From: Allonocardiopsis opalescens
Lineage (GTDB): Bacteria > Actinomycetota > Actinomycetes > Streptosporangiales > Streptosporangiaceae
Length of the DNA stretch: 64,000 nt
Assembly (NCBI RefSeq): GCF_003002095.1
Contig: NZ_PVZC01000002.1
Location: 248,001 to 312,000 of the forward strand
Reading direction: 5' to 3'
The notes under the pieces are model-generated. The model made no database searches. It was not told the origin of the DNA and was given only the letters and a program-made list of their open reading frames with translations. Positions 18,796 to 27,844 of this stretch are shown piece by piece. How positions within the stretch are numbered: the first letter of the stretch is position 1; every line of letters starts with the position of its first letter. The translations under genes and the position numbers were made by a program.

Positions 18796-20853
18796 CTAGC
18801 GCGTCGCGGCGGGAGCCTCGGCCTCGGTGCGGGCGAGGCTGCGCAGGGCGGCCGCCACCACGGCGGAGGCGGTGACGCCCAGTTCGGCCAGTACCTCCTC
18901 GCCCGGCCCGGACAGGCCGAAGCGGTCGACGGCGACGGTCTCGCCGGTCAGGCCGAGGTAGCGCCACCAGCCCTGGCCGCTGCCCGCCTCGACGCTGACC
19001 CGCGCCCGCACCTCGGGCGGCAGCACGGCGTCGCGGTAGGCGGCGGGCTGCTCCTCGAACCACTCCAGGCAGGGCAGCGACACCACCCGCGCGGGCACCC
19101 CGCGTCCGTGCAGCTCGCGCTGGGCGGCGACGGCGAGGGCGACCTCGGTGCCGGTGGCCAGCAGCAGCACGCGAGGCCGGCCGCCCTCGGCCTCGGCCAG
19201 CACGTAGCCGCCGCGGGCCACGCCCGCGTCGACGTCGTGGCCGGAGTGGTCCAGCGGCTCCGCCTTGTGCCGCCCGAGGGCGAGCGCGGTCGGGCCCTCG
19301 GGCCGGTCCAGCAGCCGCCGCCAGGCGGCGATGGTCTCGGCGGCGTCGGCGGGCCGCACCAGGTCGACGCCCGGGACGCCGCGCAGGCCCCACAGCTGCT
19401 CGACGGGCTGGTGGGTGGGGCCGTCCTCACCGACGGTGACAGAGTCGTGGGTGAACACGTAGACGACGGGGAGCCGCATCAGCGCGGCGAGCCGCAGCGA
19501 GGGGCGGAGGTAGTCGGAGAAGGACAGGTAGGTGCTGACGTAGGGGCGGTAGGTGCCGTGCAGGGCGATCCCGGCGGCGATGGCGGCCATGGCGTGCTCG
19601 CGGATGCCGAAGTGCAGCGCGGTTCCGTCGGGGGCGGCGGCGGAGAACGGGATCGCCTCCGGCCGCGCGACGCCGGTGGACTCCGACAGGTCGGCGGAGC
19701 CGCCCCACAGGCCGGCCGGGGTGGCGGCCAGCGCCGCGAGCACGGCGCCGTTGGCGACCCGGGTGGCCTGGGGCTTGTCGGCGGGCTCGGGCAGCGGCCA
19801 GCCGCCTTCGGCCGCGCGGGCCAGCAGCCGGTAGCGCTCGGCGGCGCGGTCGGGGTGGCGGGTGCGCCAGCGGTCCAGGCTCTCGTTCCACTCGGCGCGC
19901 AGCCGCGCGCCGCGGGCGGCGGCCGAGCGGGTGTCGGCGAGGACGTCGTCGGGCACCTGGAAGGAGCTCTCCGGATCGAGTCCGAGCAGGGCCTTGGTGG
20001 CGGCCGCCTCGTCGGCGCCGAAGGGCCCGGCGTGCGCGGCGGCGGTGCCGCCCCGGTTGGGGGCGGGCGCGCCGATGACCGTGCGCAGCGCGATCAGGAC
20101 GGGGCGGTCGGGCAGCTCGCGGGCGCGGGTGAGGGCGGCGCGGAGCGCGTCGAGGTCGTCTCCGTCGGCGACGTCCTCGACGTGCCAGCCGTAGGCGCGG
20201 TAGCGGGCGCGGACGTCCTCGGTGAAGGACAGGTCGGTGGGGCCGTCGATGCTGATGCCGTTGTCGTCCCAGATGACGACGAGGTTGTCCAGGCCGAGCG
20301 TGCCGGCCAGCGATGACGCCTCGGAGCTGACGCCCTCCTGGAGGTCGCCGTCGGAGGCGACGACCCAGACGGTGTGGTCGAACGGGGAGCGGCCGGGCTC
20401 GCTGCCGGGGTCGAAGGTGGCGCGCTCGTGGCGGGCCGCCATGGCCATGCCGACGGCGGTGGCCAGGCCCTGGCCGAGCGGCCCGGTGGTCATCTCGACG
20501 CCCGCGGTGTGCCGGTACTCGGGGTGGCCGGGGGTGGCCGAGCCGAGTCTGCGGGTGCGGCGGAGGTCGTCGAGGGTCAGGCCGTAGCCGGTGAGGTGGA
20601 GCTGCACGTAGAGCAGCAGGGCGGCGTGGCCCGCCGAGAGGACGAAGCGGTCGCGGCCGGCCCAGTCGGGATCGGCGGGGTCGTGCCGCATCACCTCCTG
20701 GAACAGGAGGTGGGCCAGCGGCGCCAGGCTCATCGCCGTGCCCGCGTGGCCGTTCCCCTTCGCCTCGACCACGTCCAGTGCCAGCCCGCGCGCCACGTTG
20801 ATCGCCCGCCAGGCGCGATCGGTAGCGGTGCGGGTGGGTTCGCCGCCGCTCAT
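18796..20853 (-). CDS. tkt: Transketolase
   Basis: A 685-residue thiamine-diphosphate enzyme of the pentose phosphate pathway that moves two-carbon units between ketoses and aldoses. Seen: KGNGHAGTAMS near the start, the TPP-binding segment SDGDLQEG with a following WDDN, the pyrimidine-domain FGIREHAM, and the family signature GEDGPTHQPVEQL. Length matches bacterial Tkt. The ATG at 20853 sits 6 bases after a GGGGG run. It is not adjacent to other central-carbon genes here, so this may be a second copy; actinomycetes often carry two. Confidence 0.95.
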   Translation of the reverse strand: MSGGEPTRTATDRAWRAINVARGLALDVVEAKGNGHAGTAMSLAPLAHLLFQEVMRHDPADPDWAGRDRFVLSAGHAALLLYVQLHLTGYGLTLDDLRRTRRLGSATPGHPEYRHTAGVEMTTGPLGQGLATAVGMAMAARHERATFDPGSEPGRSPFDHTVWVVASDGDLQEGVSSEASSLAGTLGLDNLVVIWDDNGISIDGPTDLSFTEDVRARYRAYGWHVEDVADGDDLDALRAALTRARELPDRPVLIALRTVIGAPAPNRGGTAAAHAGPFGADEAAATKALLGLDPESSFQVPDDVLADTRSAAARGARLRAEWNESLDRWRTRHPDRAAERYRLLARAAEGGWPLPEPADKPQATRVANGAVLAALAATPAGLWGGSADLSESTGVARPEAIPFSAAAPDGTALHFGIREHAMAAIAAGIALHGTYRPYVSTYLSFSDYLRPSLRLAALMRLPVVYVFTHDSVTVGEDGPTHQPVEQLWGLRGVPGVDLVRPADAAETIAAWRRLLDRPEGPTALALGRHKAEPLDHSGHDVDAGVARGGYVLAEAEGGRPRVLLLATGTEVALAVAAQRELHGRGVPARVVSLPCLEWFEEQPAAYRDAVLPPEVRARVSVEAGSGQGWWRYLGLTGETVAVDRFGLSGPGEEVLAELGVTASAVVAAALRSLARTEAEAPAATR

Positions 20854-20954
20854 CCATCCCCCTTCTTCGGTGCTCGCCGTGCCGGACCGGCCCTGCCGCC
20901 GCCCGGCCACGCGGGAATCATGGCCGCTCCGGCCCGCCACCGCATCCGGCACTC

Positions 20955-21080
20955 CGGACTTGTCCACAGCCCGCGGCCGTCCCGCCCCTGTTATCCACAA
21001 CCGGCCGGTAGCCACTCGCGGCCGGGGGCGATCGCTTGCGATGCTGGAAGTGGGGTCGCCCCCCTGGGCGGGCGGGGGAT
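20955..21080 (+). repeat. 125-bp dispersed repeat with two TCCACA boxes, copy A
   Basis: This segment shares its landmarks and spacing with copy B at 61125-61249. TCCACA starts at 20963 and 20994, GGTAGCC at 21007, and GCCCCCCTGGG at 21058, running into GGGCGGGGGAT. The boxes TTGTCCACA and TTATCCACA match DnaA-box consensus. It lies upstream of the ROK gene in the tkt/ROK divergent region. Confidence 0.8.
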
Positions 21081-21149
21081 CGCTTCGGGCGGGGTGACGG
21101 GCGCTTCCGGCGCTCCGGGGCCGCCGTGCGGGCGGGTCCGTCGGCCGCG

Positions 21150-21208
21150 CTTTTTGATCAAGACTAATCATGGTTATGGAGAACGGCAAACAAAAGTATG
21201 CTGTTTCG
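21150..21208 (+). promoter_or_regulatory. AT-rich promoter/operator region of the ROK gene
   Basis: A sharply AT-rich 60-bp island in otherwise about 73% GC DNA. It contains a TATGCT hexamer at 21197-21202 placed as a -10 box for a leaderless transcript starting near GTG 21209. It also holds GGTTATGGAGAACGG at 21172, which matches 13 of 15 bases of a site in the PTS promoter region. Confidence 0.5.
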
Positions 21209-22399
21209 GTGCGAAACCCGTCACAGCCGCGCAGCGCCGCCAGGACCGGTCCCGGGCAGCTGCTCGACCTGATCCGCTCCGGCCGGGCCCGTACCCGCGC
21301 CGAACTCGCCCAAGCCACCGGATGGGCGCGGGTCACCGTCGCCCAGCGGCTGGACACGCTGCTGCGGGCCGGACTCGTGGTGCGCGCGCGAGAGACCTCC
21401 TCGTCGGGCGGCCGCCCACCGGAGACCTTCGCGTTCAACCGCCAGGCGGGCGTGCTGCTCTGCGCCGACATCGGCGGCAGCCACACCCGGGTGGCCGTCA
21501 CCGACCTGGAGGCCGGGGTACTGGCCGAGGACGGCGCCGACCTCGACGTCGCGCTCGGCCCCGAGCCGGTGCTCGACTGGGTCGCGGTCGCCTTCCGCTC
21601 GCTGCTGGAGAGCACCGGCCACCAGGCGTCCGACGTGCGCGGCGTCGGCGTCGGCGTGCCCGGCCCGGTCGAGGCGGGCACCGGCCGCCTGGTCAGCCCG
21701 CCCATCATGACCGGCTGGGACGGCTTCGTGGTCCCCGACTACTTCGCGCCGCGCTACCCGGTCCCCATCGCCGTCGATCGCGACGTGAACATCATGGCGC
21801 TCGGCGAGTACCGCGTCGGCGGCCTGGAGGGCCATGACGACCTCGTCGTGGTGAAGATCGGCCTCGGCCTGGGCTGCGCCTTCATCGTGCAGGGCCGCCT
21901 GTACCGGGGCGCGCAGGGCGCGGCCGGCGACCTCGGCCACCTGGCGCGCGGCGGCGACGAGCCGTGCCGCTGCGGCAACACCGGCTGCCTGGAGGCGGCG
22001 GCGGGCGGCTGGGCGATCCGCCGCGAGCTGATCAGGCTCGGCTACCAGGTCGGCACCAGCCAGGACATCGTCACCCTCACCCGCGCCGGCAACCACGACG
22101 CGGTCCGGCTGGTCCGGCGCAGCGGACGGCTGATCGGCGCCGCGATGGCCGACGTGGTGGGGCTGTTCAACCCCTCGGCGATCGTGGTCGGCGGCAATCT
22201 GGCGCAGGCGCACGAGCCGCTGCTGGCCGGCATCAGGGAGGCGGTGTACCGGCGCTCCCAGCCGCTGGCCACCCGCGACCTCGACATCATGCCCACCCGG
22301 ATCGGCGCCAACGCCGGCACCCGGGGCGCCGCCGTCCTGGTGCACGAGCACCTGTTCAACGCCGAGAGGGTCAACGCCCGGCTGCTGTCCTCCGCCTGA
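21209..22399 (+). CDS. ROK-family transcriptional regulator
   Basis: A repressor of about 396 residues. The N-terminal winged helix-turn-helix (TRAELAQATGWARVTVAQRLDTLL) precedes a ROK sugar-kinase-like domain with CADIGGSHTRVAV and the zinc motif CRCGNTGCLEAAAGG. The kinase-type phosphate loop is retained, so the protein can bind a sugar or sugar phosphate. Upstream in-frame ATGs at 21170 and 21176 lie in the AT-rich control region and lack ribosome sites, so GTG 21209 is preferred. It precedes the PTS operon by 236 bases and shares a promoter motif with it, suggesting control of that operon. Confidence 0.87.
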   Translation: MRNPSQPRSAARTGPGQLLDLIRSGRARTRAELAQATGWARVTVAQRLDTLLRAGLVVRARETSSSGGRPPETFAFNRQAGVLLCADIGGSHTRVAVTDLEAGVLAEDGADLDVALGPEPVLDWVAVAFRSLLESTGHQASDVRGVGVGVPGPVEAGTGRLVSPPIMTGWDGFVVPDYFAPRYPVPIAVDRDVNIMALGEYRVGGLEGHDDLVVVKIGLGLGCAFIVQGRLYRGAQGAAGDLGHLARGGDEPCRCGNTGCLEAAAGGWAIRRELIRLGYQVGTSQDIVTLTRAGNHDAVRLVRRSGRLIGAAMADVVGLFNPSAIVVGGNLAQAHEPLLAGIREAVYRRSQPLATRDLDIMPTRIGANAGTRGAAVLVHEHLFNAERVNARLLSSA

Positions 22400-22465
22400 G
22401 GTCACGGCGGGCCCGCGTTCCGGATAACACTGCCATCACTTCAGGATGAAAGCAGACAGAAGTAC

Positions 22466-22480
22466 GGTTATGGTGATCGC
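22466..22480 (+). promoter_or_regulatory. Candidate ROK operator upstream of the PTS operon
   Basis: GGTTATGGTGATCGC repeats, with two mismatches, the GGTTATGGAGAACGG found before the ROK gene. It lies in an AT-richer part of the 236-bp gap ahead of the PTS genes. Assignment to the ROK protein is inference. Confidence 0.4.
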
Positions 22481-22635
22481 AATACCGCCTTAACACAAGA
22501 CCGATATCGGACCGCCACGCGGCCGAAGGCCGCGTCCGGCGCCTGACCGCGGCGGTGCGGCCCCGGTTCCGTGACCCGGGCACCGACAGCGCCGATGATG
22601 GTGCCCTGGTAGTGCCGATCTAGGAGGGGGCAGCC

Positions 22636-23106
22636 ATGCCGGAACGTTCCTTGCTCGCGTTCCTGCCCGAGGAGGCCGTACGGGTCGGCGTGTCCGCCGA
22701 GGACTGGCGGGGCGCGGTCCGGGCGGCCGGCGAGCGGCTGGTGGCGTCCGGCGCCACCACCGACGCCTACACCGACGAGATGATCTCCACCGTCGAGGAC
22801 CTCGGCCCCTACATCGTGATCGTCCCCGGCCTCGCCCTCGCCCACTCCAGGCCCGCGCCCTCGGTGCTGCGCACCGGCCTGTCCTGGGTCGGGCTGTCCT
22901 CGCCGGTGGAGTTCGGCCACGCCGCCAACGACCCCGTCCGGCTCGTCGTCGGGCTGGCCGCCACCGACCACGACGGCCACACCGGCGCCCTGTCCCAACT
23001 GGCCCGGATGCTCTCGGACGCCAAGCGCCTCGAAGCACTGATGACGGCCCCCGACGCCGGCTCCGTCCGGCAGATCATCGCCGACTACGAGAGGGCGAAC
23101 CCATGA
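22636..23106 (+). CDS. PTS ascorbate-type EIIA component
   Basis: A 156-residue EIIA of the mannitol/fructose-ascorbate class. The phosphorylated histidine is His70 in GLALAHSRP. It accepts phosphate from HPr and passes it to EIIB. The start ATG has a strong AGGAGGGGG site. Its stop overlaps the EIIB start (ATGA), and EIIC follows, giving the IIA-IIB-IIC order of UlaC/UlaB/UlaA-like systems. The sugar could be ascorbate or another; no ascorbate-degrading gene is nearby. Confidence 0.88.
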   Translation: MPERSLLAFLPEEAVRVGVSAEDWRGAVRAAGERLVASGATTDAYTDEMISTVEDLGPYIVIVPGLALAHSRPAPSVLRTGLSWVGLSSPVEFGHAANDPVRLVVGLAATDHDGHTGALSQLARMLSDAKRLEALMTAPDAGSVRQIIADYERANP

Positions 23107-23387
23107 TGAAGATCCTGGCCGTGTGCGGTATGGGCATCGGCACCAGCGTGATCCTGAAGATGAATGCGGAGAAGGCCGCCCAGCAGCTCGGCCTGGACGC
23201 CGACGTTGAGGTGGCCGACATCAGCAGCGCGCGCGGCGCCGCCACCACCGCCGACCTGGTGCTGACCTCCGCCGAACTCGCCGCCGAACTCGGCGACATC
23301 CCCACCCCTGTGGTGGTCGTGAACAACTTTGTCGACTCCGACGAGATCAGCGCGAAGCTCTCCGCCGCCGTCGACTCCAACGGTTGA
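23103..23387 (+). CDS. PTS ascorbate-type EIIB component
   Basis: A 94-residue EIIB. The phosphocysteine is Cys8 in the CGMGIGTS loop, matching SgaB/UlaB. It carries phosphate from EIIA to the incoming sugar at EIIC. It overlaps the EIIA gene by 4 bases and precedes EIIC by 42 bases, so it is translationally coupled. Two consecutive ATGs exist at 23103 and 23106; either could be used. Confidence 0.9.
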   Translation: MMKILAVCGMGIGTSVILKMNAEKAAQQLGLDADVEVADISSARGAATTADLVLTSAELAAELGDIPTPVVVVNNFVDSDEISAKLSAAVDSNG

Positions 23388-23429
23388 ACCCCTGTGCGCA
23401 ACCCCTGAGTAGAACCGTAGGAGCGTGCC

Positions 23430-24917
23430 ATGGACTGGCTCGTCGCGATCGCGCAGTTTCTGGTCAATGAGATCCTGAGTGTGCCGGCCTACCTGGTCGG
23501 CCTGATCACCGCCGTCGGGCTGATCGCCCTGCGCCGATCGGTGGGCCAGGTCGTGGGCGGCGGACTCAAGGCGGTGCTGGGCTTCCTGCTGATCGGGGCC
23601 GGCGCCGGCCTGGTCACGGCCTCGCTCGACCCCCTCGGCACGATGATCCAGGGCGCCACCGGCGCCCAGGGCGTCGTGCCCACCAACGAGGCGATCGTCG
23701 GCATCGCCCAGCAGCAGTTCGGCGCGCAGGTCGCCTGGATCATGATTTTGGGCTTCGCGCTGAGCCTGCTGCTGGCGCGGTTCACCCCGCTGAAGTACGT
23801 CTTCCTGACCGGCCACCACATGCTCTTCATGGCGACGCTGCTCACCATGGTGCTGGCCGTCACCACCCTGCCGACGCTCGCCATCGTGCTGATCGGCGGT
23901 GTGCTGATGGGCGTGATGCTGGTGGTCATGCCGGCCTTCGCGCAGCCGTGGACGCGGCGGGTCGGCGGCGACGGCAAGATCGCCATCGGCCACTTCGGCA
24001 CGCTCGGCTACATCGCGGCCGGTGCCACCGGCCAGCTGGTGGGCCGCACCAGCCGCAGCACCGAGGACATGAAGCTCCCCGAGGGGCTGCGCTTCCTGCG
24101 CGACTCCATGGTGGCCACGGCGCTGTCGATGGTGCTGATCTACCTGGCCGTCGCCCTGCTCTACCTGGCGCGCGTCGGCCGCGACGAGGCCGTGGCGCTC
24201 TTCCCGCCCGCGGAGGGCATCGACCCCAACATCGGCCACTTCCTGATGCAGTCGGTGATGCAGGGCCTCCAGTTCGGCGTCGCGGTGGCCGTCATCCTGT
24301 TCGGCGTCCGCACGATCCTGGGCGAGCTGGTGCCCGCCTTCCAGGGCATCGCCGAACGGGTTGTGCCGGGCGCCGTACCCGCGCTGGACGCGCCGATCGT
24401 GTTCCCCTACGCGCAGAACGCGGTCCTGGTCGGCTTCCTGTCCAGCTTCGTCGGCGGCCTGGTGAGCCTGGCCGCGATCGCCGCCGTCTTCAATCCCGCG
24501 TTCGGGCTGGCGCTGATCCTGCCCGGCCTGGTGCCGCACTTCTTCACCGGCGGCGCGGCCGGCGTCTTCGGCAACGCCACCGGCGGCCGCCGCGGCGCCG
24601 TCGCGGGCGGCTTCGTCAACGGCGTGCTCATCACCTTCCTGCCCGCCCTGCTGCTGGGCGTGCTGGGCTCCTTCGGCTCGGCCAACACCACCTTCGGCGA
24701 CGCCGACTTCGGCTGGTTCGGCATCGTGATCGGCTACTCCTTCCGCGCCGGCCCGGTGCTCGGCGTGGTCCTGTCGCTGATCATCGGCGCCGTCCTGGTG
24801 GTCGCCGCGATCGCCGTCCAGCGCCGCGCCGTCGAAGGCGGCTGGAACCCCGGCGCCCGCCGCGACGCGGCCCTGGCCCGCAAGGCCGAGGCCGAGAAGG
24901 AGGGCGGCAAGCCCTAG
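23430..24917 (+). CDS. ulaA: PTS ascorbate-type EIIC permease (UlaA/SgaT)
   Basis: A 495-residue membrane transporter with about 11 helices. Family landmarks include the first-helix VNEILSVPAYLVGLITAVGL, the repeated glycine-rich SVGQVVGGGLKAVLGFLLIGAGA, and PYAQNAVLVGFL. It forms the sugar channel of the phosphotransferase system, with phosphorylation during import. A site TAGGAGC precedes the ATG at 6 bases. The ROK regulator upstream probably controls the operon. The C-terminus ends in a charged cytosolic tail. Confidence 0.92.
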   Translation: MDWLVAIAQFLVNEILSVPAYLVGLITAVGLIALRRSVGQVVGGGLKAVLGFLLIGAGAGLVTASLDPLGTMIQGATGAQGVVPTNEAIVGIAQQQFGAQVAWIMILGFALSLLLARFTPLKYVFLTGHHMLFMATLLTMVLAVTTLPTLAIVLIGGVLMGVMLVVMPAFAQPWTRRVGGDGKIAIGHFGTLGYIAAGATGQLVGRTSRSTEDMKLPEGLRFLRDSMVATALSMVLIYLAVALLYLARVGRDEAVALFPPAEGIDPNIGHFLMQSVMQGLQFGVAVAVILFGVRTILGELVPAFQGIAERVVPGAVPALDAPIVFPYAQNAVLVGFLSSFVGGLVSLAAIAAVFNPAFGLALILPGLVPHFFTGGAAGVFGNATGGRRGAVAGGFVNGVLITFLPALLLGVLGSFGSANTTFGDADFGWFGIVIGYSFRAGPVLGVVLSLIIGAVLVVAAIAVQRRAVEGGWNPGARRDAALARKAEAEKEGGKP

Positions 24918-24944
24918 TCCCTCTGCCGGAACCGACGGCGAAGC

Positions 24945-25007
24945 GGGGCCCGCTTCGGCACGCTCGACGGCCGCGTCCGGTCGTCGCGGAGCGGCCGAGC
25001 GGGCCCC
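24945..25007 (+). terminator. Terminator-like hairpin after the PTS operon
   Basis: The arms GGGGCCCGCTTCGGC and GCCGAGCGGGCCCC pair with one bulge around a 34-base structured loop, 28 bases after the EIIC stop. Confidence 0.6.
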
Positions 25008-25077
25008 ACTCGCGTCGACGGTGCCGTCGGGCCGAAACTCCGTTGGCTCGTGGCGCACCGTCAGGAAGAATCCGAGG

Positions 25078-25833
25078 ATGGCCGACACGTTCGACGCACT
25101 GGTCGAGGCCGGGGAGTCCGCGGACGTCTCCGGGTGGGACTTCTCGTGGCTGGAGGGCCGCGCCACCGAGGAGCGCCCGCCATGGGGGTACGCCCGGCGG
25201 CTCGCGCACCGGCTGAGCCTGGCGTCCGCCTCACTCGACATCCAGACCGGCGGTGGCGAGGTGCTCGCCGAGGCGTCCGCGTTCCCGCCCGTGGGGGTGG
25301 CGACCGAGTCGTGGCCGCCGAACGCGGCACGGGCCACCCGCCTGCTCCACCCGCGCGGGGTGGCCGTCGTCGCCACCCCCGACGATGCGCCGCTGCCCTT
25401 CGCCGACGAGGGCTTCGACCTGGTCACCAGCCGCCATCCGGCCACCATCCGGTGGGACGAGATCACCCGCGTGCTCCGGCGCGGCGGCAGCTACTTCGCC
25501 CAGCATGTCGGCCCGGCGAGCGTCTTCGAACTGATCGAGTTCTTCCTCGGCCCCCAGCCCGGAGCACGTCGAGGGCGGCACCCCGACGACGAGGCGGCCG
25601 CCGCCACGGCGGCCGGCCTGGAAATCGTCGACCTGCGGACGGCGCGGCTGCGCATGGAGCTCCGCGATGTCGCCGCCGTCGTCTACCTGCTCCGCAAAGT
25701 GGTCTGGTGGGTGCCCGGGTTCACCGTGGAGCGCTACCGCGACCGCCTCCGCGAACTCCACGAGCGCATCCAGGCGGACGGTCCCTTCATCGCGCACTCC
25801 ACCCGCCACCTCATCGAGGCGCGGCGCCCCTAG
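25078..25833 (+). CDS. Class I SAM-dependent methyltransferase
   Basis: A protein of 251 residues with a methyltransferase-11-like core. Motif I is degenerate (LDIQTGGGEVLA), the post-motif acidic stretch is PLPFADEGFDLV, and ITRVLRRGGSYFAQHVG corresponds to motif III. The ATG at 25078 is preferred over GTG 25021 because the fold begins there. Its stop overlaps that of the convergent gene at 25830. Substrate unknown. Confidence 0.75.
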   Translation: MADTFDALVEAGESADVSGWDFSWLEGRATEERPPWGYARRLAHRLSLASASLDIQTGGGEVLAEASAFPPVGVATESWPPNAARATRLLHPRGVAVVATPDDAPLPFADEGFDLVTSRHPATIRWDEITRVLRRGGSYFAQHVGPASVFELIEFFLGPQPGARRGRHPDDEAAAATAAGLEIVDLRTARLRMELRDVAAVVYLLRKVVWWVPGFTVERYRDRLRELHERIQADGPFIAHSTRHLIEARRP

Positions 25834-27017
25834 CCCGCCGGTGGGAGGGTGGCGCGCCAGCGCCCCCGGGCGAAGTGGGCGGTGCCGTCAGGGTCGATAC
25901 GGACGGTGGCGCCGTAGACCTGGAGGTATCCATCGGCGACCCAGTCATGGCGGATACCGTCCAGCAGCTCCCACAAACGGCGCGGACCCGACTGGTGCAC
26001 CACCGGCCGCTCACCCCGGCGACCGGTGGCACGCGCCCACGAACCGTCCGCGTGCACCATCCACGCCGTCCGCACACCATCGGCGTCCTCGTCGTAGCCG
26101 TGGTGGATGCCCGGGGCGGCCAGGAAGAGGGTCGCGGCCAGTTCTGGGGACCGGTCCAGGTCGATCACCGGGTACCGGCCGGTGCGCACGTTCTCGCCTT
26201 CGGCGGTGTCGGCCGGGAGGGGGGTGTCGGCGGGGTGGTCCGGGCCTGACCGGGCGGCCATGAAGCCCGCGGTCGCGTGCTCGACCTTGCCCCACGCGCC
26301 GCCGTCGTCGTCCTTGGTGGCGGTGATGGTGATCGGCGCTCCGGCCAGGGTGGTGACGAGGCGGCCGCCGGGACGCAGGGCCGGCAGCCACGAGGCGGGG
26401 ACGCCCGGCATGCCGACCATCGACACGATCCGGTCGTAGCCGCCCGGCAGCGGCCCGGTGGCGTCGGCGGTCAGCAGGACGGGGCGCAGGCCGAGGGCGT
26501 CCAGCCGCCGGCCGGCGGCCTTGACGAGATAGGGGTCGATGTCGACCGAGGTCACGTGCGCGTCGCCGAGCAGGCGCGCCAGCAGCGCGCAGCCGTAGCC
26601 GGAGCCGGTGGCGACGTCCAGTACGTCGTGGCCGGGGTGGATCCGGGCGAAGCGGTACATCTGCATGACCAGCCAGGGGTTGGTCGACGACGACGCCGGG
26701 CGCCCCTCGGGCCGGTCGCCGGGGGAGGCGTGGTCGGCGTGCAGCGGCCCGACCTGTGTCACCAGGGAGGTGGTGCGCCGGTAGGCGGCGTGCATCCAGG
26801 CTTCGGCGTCGTCGGCGCCCTCGCGCAGCGACCACGACCCGCCGCCGCGCTGCCACCAGCGGGGCACCAGCAGGTGCCGGGGCGTGGCGGCGATCGGCGC
26901 CCACCACCGCGAACGCGGCTCGGCGAGCTTGCCCGCCAACCACTCCGCGTGCGTGCGCCAGTCGTCGCCCGCCACCGTGGGCCGCCGCCGCTCCCTGTCG
27001 GCACGCTCGACGCTCAA
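25830..27017 (-). CDS. Protein-isoaspartate-methyltransferase-like enzyme
   Basis: A 395-residue protein with a central PIMT-like methyltransferase domain (VLDVATGSGYGCALLARLLG; ADATGPLPGGYDRIVSMVG; LRPGGRLVTTL) between about 130 N-terminal and 150 C-terminal residues of its own type. Such PIMT-like enzymes accompany ribosomal-peptide maturation systems in actinomycetes, where they methylate or rearrange Asp residues. The TTG start overlaps the radical SAM stop as TTGA, implying coupling; GTG 26975 is the alternative. It forms a two-gene unit with the radical SAM gene. Its substrate peptide is not visible. Confidence 0.72.
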   Translation of the reverse strand: MSVERADRERRRPTVAGDDWRTHAEWLAGKLAEPRSRWWAPIAATPRHLLVPRWWQRGGGSWSLREGADDAEAWMHAAYRRTTSLVTQVGPLHADHASPGDRPEGRPASSSTNPWLVMQMYRFARIHPGHDVLDVATGSGYGCALLARLLGDAHVTSVDIDPYLVKAAGRRLDALGLRPVLLTADATGPLPGGYDRIVSMVGMPGVPASWLPALRPGGRLVTTLAGAPITITATKDDDGGAWGKVEHATAGFMAARSGPDHPADTPLPADTAEGENVRTGRYPVIDLDRSPELAATLFLAAPGIHHGYDEDADGVRTAWMVHADGSWARATGRRGERPVVHQSGPRRLWELLDGIRHDWVADGYLQVYGATVRIDPDGTAHFARGRWRATLPPAG

Positions 27018-27844
27018 CGCAGCTCGGGTCCGCACACGCTCGGCGCCGAATCCTCGGGGTGGCATCCGTCGTCGGGCGAGCAGCCGGTGCCACGGGGCGG
27101 GATCGCCGCGACGAGCCGGGCCATCGCCGCTCCGTGCAGGATGTCCGCCAGCCGCTGGGTGCGGACATTGCCCGCCGGAGGCAGGAACCGCGACAGGGTG
27201 CAGCCCCACACGTCTCCGTCGGAGGAGACCGCGGCGTTCCGGCGCCCGCAGCGCCCGCACAGCTCGCGCACCGTGGGAACCGACGCGTCAGGCCGTCCGC
27301 GGCCCACCCCGCGCATCCGGTCGGTGTTGATCTTCCGCACTCCGATCGCTTCCAGTTGCCGACGAGCGGCGTCCACACGCTGCCCCTGGCGCACGGCGAC
27401 GATTCCGGCCCGCAACGGGACACCCAGGCCGACGGCACGCCGCACGTTCGCCAGCGTACGGGCGTGGCTGCCCGGCCGCCGGGTGATCGCGTCGTGCTCG
27501 GCCGGATCGTCGCTGTAGTAGCTGAACGCGAGGTACACCTTCGGGCGCTGGAACAGCTCCCACCACTCGGGACGGACGTGGGCGAGGTTGGAGTACACCT
27601 CGGCGCCGAGGCCCGCGTCCAGCGCGTGCCGCATCAGCTCGGGAAAGGCCGGATGCAGCGTCGGCTCACCGCCGATGAACTGCACATCGAGCACACCGGC
27701 GTCCGGTGCCTGGTCGATCACCCGCACCCAGTCGTCCACGGTCATCACCCCATGGCCACCCCACGGCCCCGAGTCCGCGTAGCAGTGCGCACACGCCAAC
27801 TGGCAGCGGCCGGTGATCTCCAACTCCAGGAAAGCCACGGACAT
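27014..27844 (-). CDS. Radical SAM protein with SPASM-like cysteine tail
   Basis: A 276-residue radical SAM enzyme. The cluster motif is C14-x3-C18-x2-C21 (CQLACAHC), followed by FIGGEPTLHP (the GGEP SAM-binding segment). The C-terminus has more cysteines (CGRCGRR, VWGCTLSRF, TGCSPDDGC, VCGPELR) consistent with an auxiliary-cluster SPASM or twitch domain. The ATG at 27844 has a very strong GGGGAGGAG site. It is coupled to the methyltransferase gene. Small radical SAM/SPASM proteins commonly crosslink or epimerise peptides. No precursor gene was found in the 123 bases upstream. Confidence 0.82.
   Translation of the reverse strand: MSVAFLELEITGRCQLACAHCYADSGPWGGHGVMTVDDWVRVIDQAPDAGVLDVQFIGGEPTLHPAFPELMRHALDAGLGAEVYSNLAHVRPEWWELFQRPKVYLAFSYYSDDPAEHDAITRRPGSHARTLANVRRAVGLGVPLRAGIVAVRQGQRVDAARRQLEAIGVRKINTDRMRGVGRGRPDASVPTVRELCGRCGRRNAAVSSDGDVWGCTLSRFLPPAGNVRTQRLADILHGAAMARLVAAIPPRGTGCSPDDGCHPEDSAPSVCGPELR

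Noticed and set aside
20961-21000. TTGTCCACA and TTATCCACA as a replication origin
   Set aside because: Only two boxes, no dnaA, dnaN or AT-rich unwinding region nearby, and the second copy of the repeat is 40 kb away. Treated as a dispersed repeat instead.
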